Assembly: GCA_036501665.1 (NCBI GenBank)
Contig: DASXZW010000071.1
Span: 1-64,000 of the forward strand
Origin: DATAUD01 sp036501665
GTDB taxonomy: Bacteria; Verrucomicrobiota; Verrucomicrobiia; Limisphaerales; Palsa-1400
Direction of reading: 5' to 3'
DNA: 64,000 bases
How positions within the stretch are numbered: the first letter of the stretch is position 1; each line of letters begins with the position of its first letter. The position numbers were made by a program, and so were the translations under genes. This document shows positions 25,208 through 34,265 of the stretch, piece by piece. The notes beneath the pieces were generated by a model, which was given only the letters and a program-made list of their open reading frames with translations, was not told the DNA's origin and searched no databases.

Positions 25208-27589
25208 ATGGCGAGATTCTTGTCTAACGCCGATATGAGTTTGACCAAAAACGAGCAGTCGTCGTTTCAAGATGCCGAATCGCCGTCTGGTGAAAGTCTT
25301 TCTGCTTCTCAGGTGGCGAAACCCTCTGAGGAGTTTTTGTTCTCTTCCCGGTTGCCGGATTGGGTGTGGAGTCTCCTGTTGATCCTTGCCACGTTGCTTG
25401 CGTATCAGCCGGCGTGGAACGGCAAACCAATTTGGGATGACGCGGCGCATTTGACTTATCCGCATTTACAATCGTTGCATGGATTATTCCGCATCTGGAC
25501 CGAACCGGGCGTCAATCAACAATATTATCCGATGGTTACAACGGCCTTCTGGGTCGAGCATCGGCTTTGGGGCGATTCAACTCTTGGCTACCATCTGGTC
25601 AACATTCTGCTCCATGCCGGTTCGGCATTGTTGCTTCTAAGGATTCTGCGATTGCTCGATGTTCCGGTGGCGGGTTTGGCCGCGGCGATATTTGCTTTGC
25701 ATCCAGTCCAGGTTGAATCCGTGGCGTGGATATCGGAACTTAAGAACACTCTCTCGGGATTTTGTTATTTCGGCGCTGCATTGATGTATCTTCGATTTGA
25801 CAGAACTGGAAAAAAATCCGCGTATGCGATTGCGCTGGCGTTGTTCGCGGTCGGTTTGATGACCAAAAGCGTCATTGCGACAATGCCTGCGGCCTTGTTG
25901 GTGGTGCTGTGGTGGCAACGTGGAAAGATTTCATGGAGAAACGATGTTGCGCCGTTGATTCCGTTTTTTGCCGTCGCGTTGATTGCTGGTTATTCTACGT
26001 CGTGGGTTGAGCAGGAATATGTGGGCGCGCACGGAGCGGGCTATAATTTTTCCCTCGTTGAACGTTGCCTTATCGCCGGGCGCGCGCTTTGGTTTTATCT
26101 CGGGAAAGTTTTCTGGCCGGTTAACCTGATCTTTTCATATCCCCGCTGGAAAATAAGCCTGAACGTTTGGTGGCAGTTTCTGTTTCCTGTTGCAGCGGCA
26201 ATTGCGCTCTTCGCTCTTTGGCTTCTCAGAAAGCGGAATCGCGGGCCGCTGGCTGCGGCCCTGTTTTTTGGCGGAACGCTTTTCCCGGCGCTCGGATTTT
26301 TAAATGTTTTCCCGTTCAAATATTCGTTTGTGGCGGACCATTTTCAATATTTGGCCGCTTGCGGGCCGATTGTCGCTGGCAGCGTTGGGATCATCTGGAT
26401 TGCGCGCCAATTCGGGGAACGAAGGGCGATTTGGGAAGGGGCTTTTTGCGCAATTTTGCTGGCGAGCTTGGGTGTTTTAACGTGGCGAGAGAGCGGGATG
26501 TATAAGGATATTGAAACGCTCTGGCAAACGACCATTGAACGAAACCCGGAATCGTGGCTGGCCTATAACGACCTCGGCGGCATTCTTTATGCGCGTGGGC
26601 AGCTTGATGACGCGATCAAATTATTCCAAAAAGCCGTCGCGCTGGACCCGGACAATGCCGAAGCTCAGAACAATCTCGGCGCAGCGCTTGATAAAAGTGG
26701 CCAAATTGACGAGGCCATTGTCCGGTTCAGAAAGGCGCTAGCGGCTCGACCGGACTTTGCGGAGGCTTTATGCAATCTCGGCAACAGCCTCCAGAAAAAA
26801 GGCCAATCGGACGAGGCGATTACGGATTTTCAAAAGGCCGTTGCCATTCGCCCGGACGCGCCGGAATTGCATTTTACTCTTGCCAATGCGCTGCTTCAAA
26901 AAGGCCGATGGAATGAGTCCGCTGCGGAATTTCAAAAAACGCTGGAGCTGACTCCTGAAGACAGTCAGGCCCATTACGATCTTGGAATTGCCCTGCATCA
27001 AAAAGGAGACATCGACGGCGCAACGGCGGAATTTCAGAAGGCGGCAACCATTCGACCGGAGTTTGTCGAAGCGCAAAATAATCTTGGCAACAGCTTGTTG
27101 CAGAAAGGGCGTGTTAATGAGGCGATTTCGTATTTACGGAAGGCTGTGGAAACAAAACCCGATTATGCCCAGGCGCATTATAATTTGGGAAATGCCTACC
27201 TTCAGAAAGGCGCAACGGATGATGCCATCACAGAGTTCCAAAAATTACTTTTGCTCCAGCCTGGCTCGCCGCAAGCGCGAGGAAGCCTCGCAAGAATTGC
27301 CTGGCGTCTGGCGACTTCGCCAGTGGCGTCGCAGCGCAACGGGGTGAAAGCCTTGGAACTGGCGCAGGAAATGGATCGGCTTGCTGGAAACGCCAGTTCA
27401 ACGACGGCTGAGATACTGGCCGCCGCTTACGCCGAAACGGGACAATTTGAACAGGCGGCGGCGGCGGCTCAGCGCGCTTTGGAATTGGCCAGAAGCGAGA
27501 ACAATGGCGCGTCTGTTGCTGGCATTGAAGCGCAACTTAACATTTACAAGGCTGGCAAACCGTTTCGCGACGAATCGGGTGGACATTGA
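25208..27589 (+). CDS. TMTC-like GT-C membrane protein with seven C-terminal TPRs
   Basis: A 793-residue protein. The N-terminal half (about 50-430) is polytopic with the GT-C features PIWDDAAHLTYPHL (acidic motif in the first loop) and HPVQVESVAWISELKN, resembling TMTC/PMT-type O-mannosyltransferases. From about 450 there are seven consecutive tetratricopeptide repeats of about 34 residues each (for example YNDLGGILYARGQLDDAIKL), then a short helical tail. The membrane part would transfer sugar from a lipid donor, with the TPRs binding acceptors or partners; this is inferred from the fold. ATGs at 25208 and 25235 are both possible starts. It is the only gene in this stretch and is not obviously in an operon. 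Confidence 0.83.
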   Translation: MARFLSNADMSLTKNEQSSFQDAESPSGESLSASQVAKPSEEFLFSSRLPDWVWSLLLILATLLAYQPAWNGKPIWDDAAHLTYPHLQSLHGLFRIWTEPGVNQQYYPMVTTAFWVEHRLWGDSTLGYHLVNILLHAGSALLLLRILRLLDVPVAGLAAAIFALHPVQVESVAWISELKNTLSGFCYFGAALMYLRFDRTGKKSAYAIALALFAVGLMTKSVIATMPAALLVVLWWQRGKISWRNDVAPLIPFFAVALIAGYSTSWVEQEYVGAHGAGYNFSLVERCLIAGRALWFYLGKVFWPVNLIFSYPRWKISLNVWWQFLFPVAAAIALFALWLLRKRNRGPLAAALFFGGTLFPALGFLNVFPFKYSFVADHFQYLAACGPIVAGSVGIIWIARQFGERRAIWEGAFCAILLASLGVLTWRESGMYKDIETLWQTTIERNPESWLAYNDLGGILYARGQLDDAIKLFQKAVALDPDNAEAQNNLGAALDKSGQIDEAIVRFRKALAARPDFAEALCNLGNSLQKKGQSDEAITDFQKAVAIRPDAPELHFTLANALLQKGRWNESAAEFQKTLELTPEDSQAHYDLGIALHQKGDIDGATAEFQKAATIRPEFVEAQNNLGNSLLQKGRVNEAISYLRKAVETKPDYAQAHYNLGNAYLQKGATDDAITEFQKLLLLQPGSPQARGSLARIAWRLATSPVASQRNGVKALELAQEMDRLAGNASSTTAEILAAAYAETGQFEQAAAAAQRALELARSENNGASVAGIEAQLNIYKAGKPFRDESGGH

Positions 27590-27668
27590 GAATTTGACAA
27601 CGCAGTTGAAAATTGCGAATTGAGCCTTTTACTCTTTGAAGTTAAGAATCGGCAGGGTACAAAAAATT

Positions 27669-28727
27669 ATGCGATTTATTGCCAGAATCATTGAAAAGCT
27701 GCAGCGGCATCCCAAACGGGTTGTTTTCCCTGAAGGAACGGAGCCTAGGGTGTTGCAGGCCGCGCGGCAATTTTATTCACTGCGCATGGGCGCGCCAATT
27801 CTTTTGGGCGATCGCACGCAGGTCAAACAGGCTGCCGCCGAACTGAATGTCTCGCTCGAAGGCGTGCGGATTATTAATCCGGCCGAAAGCGAAGACTTGC
27901 CAGCATTCATCAAGCGGTTCGAGTTATTACGGCGATTTAAAGGGATCGAGGAAAAGGCCGCGCGGGAGACGATGATCAACCCCAATTATTACGGCGCGAT
28001 GATGCTCGCGATGCATCAGGTTGACGGGTTTATTTCTGGCGCGAACCAAAGTTCAGGCAGCGTTCTTCGACCGCTTTTCCAAATCGTCAAGGTTGCGCCG
28101 GAAGCCACGACTGCTTCCAGTTGCATGGTCATGGAAGTTGAGGACACGCGGTTCGGGCAGGACGGCGTGATCTTCATGGGAGATTGCGGCGTCATCCCGG
28201 ACCCGACGGTTCCACAGCTTGCGGACATTGCCGTTTCGACCGCGCAACTGGCGCATCAACTTTTAGGCGTCCGGCCTCGCGTCGCTTTGCTGTCATTTTC
28301 GACGAAAGGCAGCGCGACGCATCCGTCGATTGGCAAGGTGCAGGCAGCCACTGCGCTGGCGCAAAAGATCGCGCATGATAACCGGATCGAGGCGGATTTC
28401 GACGGCGAGTTGCAAGTGGACGCTGCGTTGGTCCCGGAAATCGCCGTGCGCAAATTGCCGGAAAGCCAGGTTGCCGGCCGGGCCAATGTGCTTATTTTTC
28501 CCGATCTCAATTCGGGCAACATCGCCAGCAAGCTCATTCAACACGTTGCCAAGGCGCACGCGTATGGACAGATTTTGCTAGGGATGGACCGGCCCAGCGC
28601 GGATGTTTCGCGCGGCGCAAACGCCCATGACGTGCTCGGAGTCGCGGCGATTGTCGGGTTGCAGTCGATTTCGTACAACGAACTTTATCCGCCTAATCCA
28701 GGGCAGACCGATCTGCCGCTGAAATGA
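27669..28727 (+). CDS. pta: Phosphate acetyltransferase, catalytic domain only
   Basis: It interconverts acetyl-CoA and acetyl phosphate. Family motifs are clear: VVFPEGTEPRVLQAA, ISGANQSSGSVLRPLFQIV, LLSFSTKGSATHP, PDLNSGNIASKLIQH and GANAHDVLGVAAIVG. At 352 residues it is the short (class I) form, lacking the N-terminal P-loop and DRTGG domains of E. coli Pta; those are encoded by the next gene, overlapped by four bases (ATGA). I chose the ATG at 27669 over the upstream TTG at 27636, because the product then begins at the usual point. No acetate kinase gene is visible in the window. Confidence 0.95.
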   Translation: MRFIARIIEKLQRHPKRVVFPEGTEPRVLQAARQFYSLRMGAPILLGDRTQVKQAAAELNVSLEGVRIINPAESEDLPAFIKRFELLRRFKGIEEKAARETMINPNYYGAMMLAMHQVDGFISGANQSSGSVLRPLFQIVKVAPEATTASSCMVMEVEDTRFGQDGVIFMGDCGVIPDPTVPQLADIAVSTAQLAHQLLGVRPRVALLSFSTKGSATHPSIGKVQAATALAQKIAHDNRIEADFDGELQVDAALVPEIAVRKLPESQVAGRANVLIFPDLNSGNIASKLIQHVAKAHAYGQILLGMDRPSADVSRGANAHDVLGVAAIVGLQSISYNELYPPNPGQTDLPLK

Positions 28728-29842
28728 GCGAGCGTTCCAATTCCATGCCGACCTTGAATACAGTTACACCGCGCGTTTTCATTGCGGCGACCCGCCAGAA
28801 TGAAGGGAAGACCACCGTTTCTCTCGGCTTGCTCTCCGCGTTGCAACAAACTTATCCCCGAGTTGGCTACATCAAGCCGGTGGGCCAGCGTTTTGTGGAA
28901 ATTGAGGAGCAAAAAATTGACGAAGACACTGTGCTGATGGACCAAGTCTATCGGCTCAACTGCCCGCTGGTGGATATGAGTCCCATCGCGGTCGAGCCGG
29001 ATTTCACGCGCAAATACTTACAATCGTCGAATAACGAGGCGCTTGTAAAAAAAATCGTCAAGGCTTTCGACCGAGTTGCATGGGAAAAGGAGTTTGTGCT
29101 TTGCGAAGGATCAGGTCATGCCGGGGTCGGTTCCGTTTTTGATTTGTCCAACGCGACGGTTGCAAAAATCCTCGGCGCCAAAGTGATTATCGTGAGCCAG
29201 GGCGGGATCGGCAAACCGATCGACGAAGTTTATCTCAACCACGCAGTGTTCGAACGGGAAGGGGTCGAGGTTATCGGGGTGATTCTCAACAAGGTGACGA
29301 CAGACAAGCTCGACTTTGTGACCGAATTTGCGCGCCGTGGTTTCAAACGAAAAGGTCTGGAACTTCTGGGGGTGTTGCCGCATCGACGAATTCTTTCAAG
29401 CCCGACGATTGCCGCGATCTACGAGGACCTGGGCGCAAAGCCGCTTAATGAACGGGGTCGCGAGGGAAAGTTCGTTGACAGCGTTGTCATCGGCGCGATG
29501 GGAGCGAAAAATGCGCTGAATTATTTCAAGCCGGGAAGCTTGTTGATCACGCCGGGCGACCGCGAGGACATTATTCTGGCCGCCGCTGCCGCCGCAACGG
29601 ACAGTCGAAAATTGTCGGGGATGATCCTGACCGAGCAATTGCCGCCCAGTGAAGAGGCGCTGCGAGCGATCACGAAGCTTCCGTTTCCTGTGCTGATTTC
29701 GGAATTGGATTGTTACGAAGTGGCGTCGCACGTTCACAGCATGATTGTCAAGACGCGCGCGGCGGACACCGAAAAAATTTCCGTGATTCGCGACCTCATC
29801 GCCGATCATGTGGATGTGAGCAAAATTCTCAAAGCGCTTTAA
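28724..29842 (+). CDS. BioD-like P-loop / DRTGG protein (Pta regulatory module)
   Basis: A 372-residue protein with an N-terminal dethiobiotin-synthetase-like P-loop domain (Walker A ATRQNEGKTTVSLGLL; VGYIKPVGQR; LCEGSGHAGVGS) and a DRTGG-type domain in the C-terminal third (around SLLITPGDREDIILAA). These are the two N-terminal domains of long-form phosphotransacetylase. Here they form a separate gene after the catalytic gene, the reverse of the fused order. It probably binds nucleotide and controls the catalytic subunit in trans. This is inferred from fusion in other bacteria. Confidence 0.87.
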   Translation: MSERSNSMPTLNTVTPRVFIAATRQNEGKTTVSLGLLSALQQTYPRVGYIKPVGQRFVEIEEQKIDEDTVLMDQVYRLNCPLVDMSPIAVEPDFTRKYLQSSNNEALVKKIVKAFDRVAWEKEFVLCEGSGHAGVGSVFDLSNATVAKILGAKVIIVSQGGIGKPIDEVYLNHAVFEREGVEVIGVILNKVTTDKLDFVTEFARRGFKRKGLELLGVLPHRRILSSPTIAAIYEDLGAKPLNERGREGKFVDSVVIGAMGAKNALNYFKPGSLLITPGDREDIILAAAAAATDSRKLSGMILTEQLPPSEEALRAITKLPFPVLISELDCYEVASHVHSMIVKTRAADTEKISVIRDLIADHVDVSKILKAL

Positions 29843-29852
29843 TCTCATTTGC

Positions 29853-30950
29853 ATGAATCTTCCGTTTTCACTGAATCCGGCGTTGGAAACTCTTCCAGTT
29901 TATCAACCGGGCCGGCCCATCGAGGAAGTGGCGCGCGAAACGCGGCTGCCGGTCAATCAGATTATAAAACTGGCTTCCAACGAAAATCCTCTGGGACCGT
30001 CGCCCAAGGCGCTGGCTGCGATGAAACAGGTTCTTCCGCATTTGCATTTATACCCGGATGGCAATGCTTTCTACTTTAAGCGAAAACTCGCTTCTAAGCT
30101 GGGGGTGGAACCGGAGAATCTCGTTTTGGGAAATGGCTCCAATGACATTATTGAATTTCTCGGTCATGCGCTGATGGGACCGGGAGCGGAGGTGGTTGTT
30201 TCCCAGTATAGCTTTGCGGTTTATTTCATTGTGGCGAAGTTGCTCGGCGCGAAGGTTGTCACGGTGCCGGCGCGCAATCACGGGCACGATCTTTCGGCTA
30301 TGTCGAAGGCGGTGACAGGCAAAACGAAAATCATTTTCATTGCCAATCCGAATAATCCCACCGGCACGCTTGCTCCGGCGAAGGAAGTGTTGCGATTGAT
30401 TGAGGAGACGCCACCGAATGTTGTGATCGCGATGGATGAGGCGTACATCGAGTTTCTTGATAAGCCGTTGGATTTGGTTCCTACGGTATTGTCGGGAAAG
30501 AAGCCGAATCTGATTTTATTGCGGACTTTTTCAAAGATTTACGGATTGGCGGGATTGCGTCTGGGTTATGGAATTGCGCATCCGGATTTCATCGCGGCGC
30601 TGGAGAAAATTCGGCAGCCTTTCAATATTAATTCTCTGGCGCAGGCGGCGGGGTTGGCTGCGCTTGATGATGCCGCGCATGTGCGAAAGACACGGGAGAA
30701 TAATAATCGCGGGAGAAAATTTTGGGAAGCAACTTTGTCGGCGATGGGTTTGGAGTTTGTTCCTTCGTCGGCGAATTTTATTCTCGCGCGAGTGGGGCGT
30801 GGGGCGAAGGTTTTTGAGGAGTTGCAGAAGCGCGGAATTATTACGAGGCCGATGGGCGGATATCAATTGCCGGAATGGATTCGCATCTCGATCGGGACGC
30901 CGGCGGAAAACCGAAGGTGCGCGCGGGCTTTGAAGGAAATTGTTCGATAG
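29853..30950 (+). CDS. hisC: Histidinol-phosphate aminotransferase
   Basis: A fold-type I PLP aminotransferase (365 residues) that makes histidinol phosphate from imidazole-acetol phosphate and glutamate. Typical HisC features are IKLASNENPLGPSPKA near the N-terminus, NPNNPTGT, DEAYIEF with the PLP-contacting Asp and Tyr, and RTFSKIYGLAGLRLGYG with the Schiff-base Lys. It starts ten bases after the Pta regulatory gene and is probably in the same transcript. No other his genes are in the window, so it may be the general HisC or a broad aromatic/histidinol aminotransferase. Confidence 0.92.
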   Translation: MNLPFSLNPALETLPVYQPGRPIEEVARETRLPVNQIIKLASNENPLGPSPKALAAMKQVLPHLHLYPDGNAFYFKRKLASKLGVEPENLVLGNGSNDIIEFLGHALMGPGAEVVVSQYSFAVYFIVAKLLGAKVVTVPARNHGHDLSAMSKAVTGKTKIIFIANPNNPTGTLAPAKEVLRLIEETPPNVVIAMDEAYIEFLDKPLDLVPTVLSGKKPNLILLRTFSKIYGLAGLRLGYGIAHPDFIAALEKIRQPFNINSLAQAAGLAALDDAAHVRKTRENNNRGRKFWEATLSAMGLEFVPSSANFILARVGRGAKVFEELQKRGIITRPMGGYQLPEWIRISIGTPAENRRCARALKEIVR

Positions 30951-31154
30951 GGTGATTGAAGAAAAATCTGTCAAATTTAATATTTTGACGACTATTGGAG
31001 GGGAAGAAGATATCAGGATTTTCCGCTGGCGGGTTGAGAAGCGGTTGCGGCTGGTTGTAATAGTAGTATTGACTTTATTTTTGCAAGCGATTGGGTTCGG
31101 GCAAGAGATGCCGGAAGTAATACCGGATGGACGGAGCGGCTTTGGCGGGAGGAA

Positions 31155-31230
31155 TGGTGGGCCTGCCCGGACTTGAACCGAGAACCAAAGCATTATGAGT
31201 GCTCTGCTCTAACCATTGAGCTACAGGCCC
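31155..31230 (-). tRNA. tRNA with CAU anticodon, probably tRNA-Ile2 (lysidine) rather than Met
   Basis: On the minus strand the acceptor stem GGGCCTG pairs with CAGGCCC and ACCA is encoded at the 3' end. The anticodon loop is CTCATAA (anticodon CAT) and the T-arm is CTCGG-TTCAAGT-CCGGG. The acceptor pairs C4-G69 and C5-G68, known determinants for TilS lysidine modification in E. coli tRNA-Ile2, are present, and the 8-base D-loop fits Ile2 better than elongator Met. Elongator Met cannot be excluded from sequence alone. Confidence 0.93.
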
Positions 31231-31410
31231 ACAGTGGAAAACACGATTTCATAAACAAGGGCAACTTTCAATGCCTTACTTTCCCTTTGCTTTCATCCGT
31301 CGTTTCCGTTTTGACTCGATTAGGTTGGTTCTGCGTTTCGGTTATTGCCGTTGCTCGTTGACTTTTTTAGATGGGGCGGATAACGATAATCGCCTTTTTA
31401 TTCTAAAACC
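31231..31410. other. Intergenic, no feature seen
   Basis: No gene or clear signal is seen between the CAU tRNA and the possible small ORF at 31411. Promoters for both directions should lie here, but no convincing boxes are visible. Confidence 0.35.
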
Positions 31411-31626
31411 ATGCGTTCGATGAATTTCAAAATTCCCTTCAAAAATTTTCGCTTTAGCTCCCGAAGCCTTTCATCCAACGAATCAGACTTTTTCATGCCG
31501 TTAATGCATGCTCGAAGAGGAATTTTGCTTTTCGCGGTTATGGTGATTGTCGGTTTCTCGAGCAAGCTGCCATATCCCACGGGCTTCGCGCTTGGCGTCG
31601 GCGAGAAATTGACGGTTAATCAATGA
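31411..31626 (+). CDS. Possible small membrane protein, uncertain
   Basis: A 71-residue open frame with a basic Phe/Ser-rich N-terminal part and one membrane segment (GILLFAVMVIVGFS) followed by PYPTGFALGVGE. Its stop overlaps the next gene's ATG (ATGA at 31623-31626), which supports translation. There is no recognisable family. It could be a real small protein, a truncated VanZ-like N-terminus, or just an open leader. Confidence 0.35.
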   Translation: MRSMNFKIPFKNFRFSSRSLSSNESDFFMPLMHARRGILLFAVMVIVGFSSKLPYPTGFALGVGEKLTVNQ

Positions 31627-33101
31627 ACATGGCTTGCAGGGCCTCGTTACTTGCAAGAAAAGTTGAAGGAGTGGCGCTCGCTTTGGCTGTGAGTTTTCTG
31701 GCGATTCAACCGGTCCTCGGACAATCCATTCGAGTCCCCTGGAGTGGTTTTGCGCACACCCCGCAGCATGACGGCATTTCAGCGGTTCCGTCGCAGCCGC
31801 TGAATAAGATCAAATGGTCCGCGCCCGTCGTAAAGGGAGTTCCAGTCGGTTTCGCGCATTTCAGCGGACCGTTGGTGACACGTTCGAACACCGTCATCTT
31901 CCCGATGAATCTCACGAACACCGGCTATGACTTCAAGATTGAGGCGGTCGATGGTGGGACTGGAAAAACCAATTGGGAACGGCCCACGGATTTCACTGGA
32001 TTGGCTGGCGCTCCAGTGGTCGGCCTGGCGCTGACTCCGAAAAATCGACTTTTTTTCGCAGGCATTGGCGCGACTGTTCTTTATTGCGATTCGCCGGATG
32101 CGAAGTCGCGGCCTTTGTTTACTCGCGAAGCTTTTTTTGGCACGGCGAATTACACGGCTCATTCCAAACTTTACAACTCCAACGTTTTCATCTGCACACC
32201 GCTGACCGTGGATCGTTACGGCGATATTTTCTTCGGCTATCGAATCACCGGACCGACACCGTTAGGCTCGCAAGGCGGCCTGGCCCGGATTGATTACACT
32301 GGGAAGGGTTCGTGGATCAGCGCTTCCAACGCGATTACTGTCAGCAATTCGTGTCAACCCGGCTTGAACTGCGCGCCGGCGTTGAGCATCGATCAGAAAA
32401 CGGTTTATATGGCGTTCGTTTCGAGCGAATTGGAGCCGGCATACCTTGTCGCGATGGACAGCCGCACACTGGCTCCAAAGGCTTCGGTGCGTTTGGCCGA
32501 TCCTGTGACGGGCACCTCTCCCAATGTAGCTTATAGTCCCACTTCATCGCCGACTATCGGACCGGATGGGGATGTTTATTTTGGAATTTTGGGAAGCGCC
32601 GATAGCGAGGGTTGGCTGCTGCATTTTGACGGCACTCTCTCGGTTTCCAAAATCCCCGGCGGATTCGGCTGGGACACGACGGATGCAATTGTCGATGCCT
32701 CGCTTGTTCCAAATTACTCGGGCAACTCGAAATATTTGTTGGCGACGAAATATAATATGTATGACAGCAAGCGATACAGCATGGCGCTCCTTGACCCGCA
32801 ACAGGGCGTTGTCAGTTCAAACACCTTTATCAACGTCATGGCCACGGTGCTTTCCGTGCCCAGTCCAACCGGATTGGAATGGTGCGTCAACGCGCCTGCC
32901 GTCGATCCTTTCACCAAGTCCGTGCTGATGAATAACGAGGACGGCAATCTGTATCGGTGGGATATCACTCGCAATCAATTGACGGAGAGCATTGGTTTGA
33001 CTGCGGCCCAATCAGTCGAGGCTTACACGCCGACGGTTATTGGAGTAGATGGAACGGTGTATGCGATTAACCACGGCTATTTGTTTGCTGTGGGGCAATG
33101 A
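31623..33101 (+). CDS. Secreted PQQ-like beta-propeller protein
   Basis: A 492-residue secreted protein: signal peptide at about 15-34 ending VLGQS, then repeated propeller-type strands. Several repeats follow the PQQ-enzyme pattern, for example VDGGTGKTNWERPT and AMDSRTLAPKASVR. No catalytic PQQ-binding residues can be assigned, so it is likely a structural or binding propeller. Its stop overlaps the next gene (ATGA), so the two are probably coupled. Similar non-enzymatic propellers are frequent in Verrucomicrobiota and Acidobacteria. Confidence 0.72.
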   Translation: MNMACRASLLARKVEGVALALAVSFLAIQPVLGQSIRVPWSGFAHTPQHDGISAVPSQPLNKIKWSAPVVKGVPVGFAHFSGPLVTRSNTVIFPMNLTNTGYDFKIEAVDGGTGKTNWERPTDFTGLAGAPVVGLALTPKNRLFFAGIGATVLYCDSPDAKSRPLFTREAFFGTANYTAHSKLYNSNVFICTPLTVDRYGDIFFGYRITGPTPLGSQGGLARIDYTGKGSWISASNAITVSNSCQPGLNCAPALSIDQKTVYMAFVSSELEPAYLVAMDSRTLAPKASVRLADPVTGTSPNVAYSPTSSPTIGPDGDVYFGILGSADSEGWLLHFDGTLSVSKIPGGFGWDTTDAIVDASLVPNYSGNSKYLLATKYNMYDSKRYSMALLDPQQGVVSSNTFINVMATVLSVPSPTGLEWCVNAPAVDPFTKSVLMNNEDGNLYRWDITRNQLTESIGLTAAQSVEAYTPTVIGVDGTVYAINHGYLFAVGQ

Positions 33102-33907
33102 TGTCAAAACAACTTCAGTGCGTGATGGCGGTCGTGTTGCTCTTTGTAAGCGCGGCGCAGGGGCAGCTTTCGTTTATCTTGACACCACCAATGCAAAACG
33201 GAACCGCCACAAACGAAATGGTTTTGACCGGGACGTTAAAAAACCTCGGTCGAACGAATCTTTACTTGAATGACGCGCAGTGCGTTTTGATTGACTCGGC
33301 GTCAAACGTGCTTCTTGCCGATTCCAACACGTTTTTCGCCAATGTCCCCGGAATCCTCTCGCGTGGCGAAACTTATACGGACATCGTTTTCGGCGTTACA
33401 CTCGGCCCCCTTGCGCCGCCGGGCATTTACACGGGCATCATGACAATTCTTGGCGGCTCAAACATTTTTGTAACCTCGAATCTCGCGAGAGCGTCCTTTC
33501 AAATATCGCTGCCAGATAGTGTCGGGGACGGCATCCCGGACTGGTGGCGGCAACTTTATTTTGGAGGCGATGGCTCGATTACCAATGGCGAATCCTGCGC
33601 AACTTGCGACGCAGATGGCACTGGCGCCGGGAATTTCTTTAAATATGTCGTCGGTTTGGACCCGACCAAAGCTTCTTCCATGTTTACGCTCAACATGACA
33701 AACGAGTCATCTCCCACGTTATCTTTTGGCCCGGTGGCGGCGGGGCGTATCATTGTACCCGAATTTTGTGATGATCTTGCAACGGCGGAATGGACTAATC
33801 TCGTCAACGCGGTCACAACCACAACAAACGGAAGTTGGTTTATTTCACGCGACACGAATCCACCAACAAATCAGCGCTTTTACCGCGTTAAAATTGCTTT
33901 GCCGTAG
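33098..33907 (+). CDS. Secreted protein with Asp/Gly-rich calcium-like segment and C-terminal FYR module
   Basis: 269 residues: signal peptide (LQCVMAVVLLFVSAAQG), a beta-sandwich-like N-terminal domain, then DSVGDGIPDWWRQLYFGGD and CDADGTGAGNFFKYVVGLDP, a loop resembling Ca-binding thrombospondin type 3/dockerin-like repeats used in secreted verrucomicrobial proteins. The C-terminus has W(T/F)NLVN and ends FYRVKIALP, a module also seen at the end of the propeller at 34266. It is probably an envelope or surface protein. Partners and function are unknown. It is coupled to the upstream propeller gene. Confidence 0.72.
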   Translation: MMSKQLQCVMAVVLLFVSAAQGQLSFILTPPMQNGTATNEMVLTGTLKNLGRTNLYLNDAQCVLIDSASNVLLADSNTFFANVPGILSRGETYTDIVFGVTLGPLAPPGIYTGIMTILGGSNIFVTSNLARASFQISLPDSVGDGIPDWWRQLYFGGDGSITNGESCATCDADGTGAGNFFKYVVGLDPTKASSMFTLNMTNESSPTLSFGPVAAGRIIVPEFCDDLATAEWTNLVNAVTTTTNGSWFISRDTNPPTNQRFYRVKIALP

Positions 33908-34265
33908 CTGTTTGTTCGCCGATTTGGATCGGTGCATCAGTGTCGATTGCCAGTGAAGGAGGAGAGTCAAAGTTACAATTCGATCAAAAAAAGCTTGACG
34001 ACACGGCCTCTTTTTTGAGAGGGAATCCACTACAAAAATGCGGGGTAAGGTCGTACATCGAAAATTACGCGATTGTCACAAAGCGCAATGCGCTGACGGA
34101 AAGCCGCGCTTGAATGGGATTACGACACTCGTAGGCGGACGTGAGATGAGGCTGCGATAAAAACCAAAATCAACCCCGCTTACTGTTGCGTGTCAGGCCA
34201 GAGCTGTTTGCATGGCCGTCGAACCAGCAACTTTAGTCACTACTTAAACAGAGCCAATCAACCCA
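33908..34265. other. Intergenic region with one small palindrome
   Basis: No gene or promoter pair is convincing in this 358-base stretch. A perfect 6-base inverted repeat (AGCGCA-A-TGCGCT) lies at 34082-34094. Promoter elements for the propeller gene at 34266 must be near the end but are not obvious. Confidence 0.3.
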
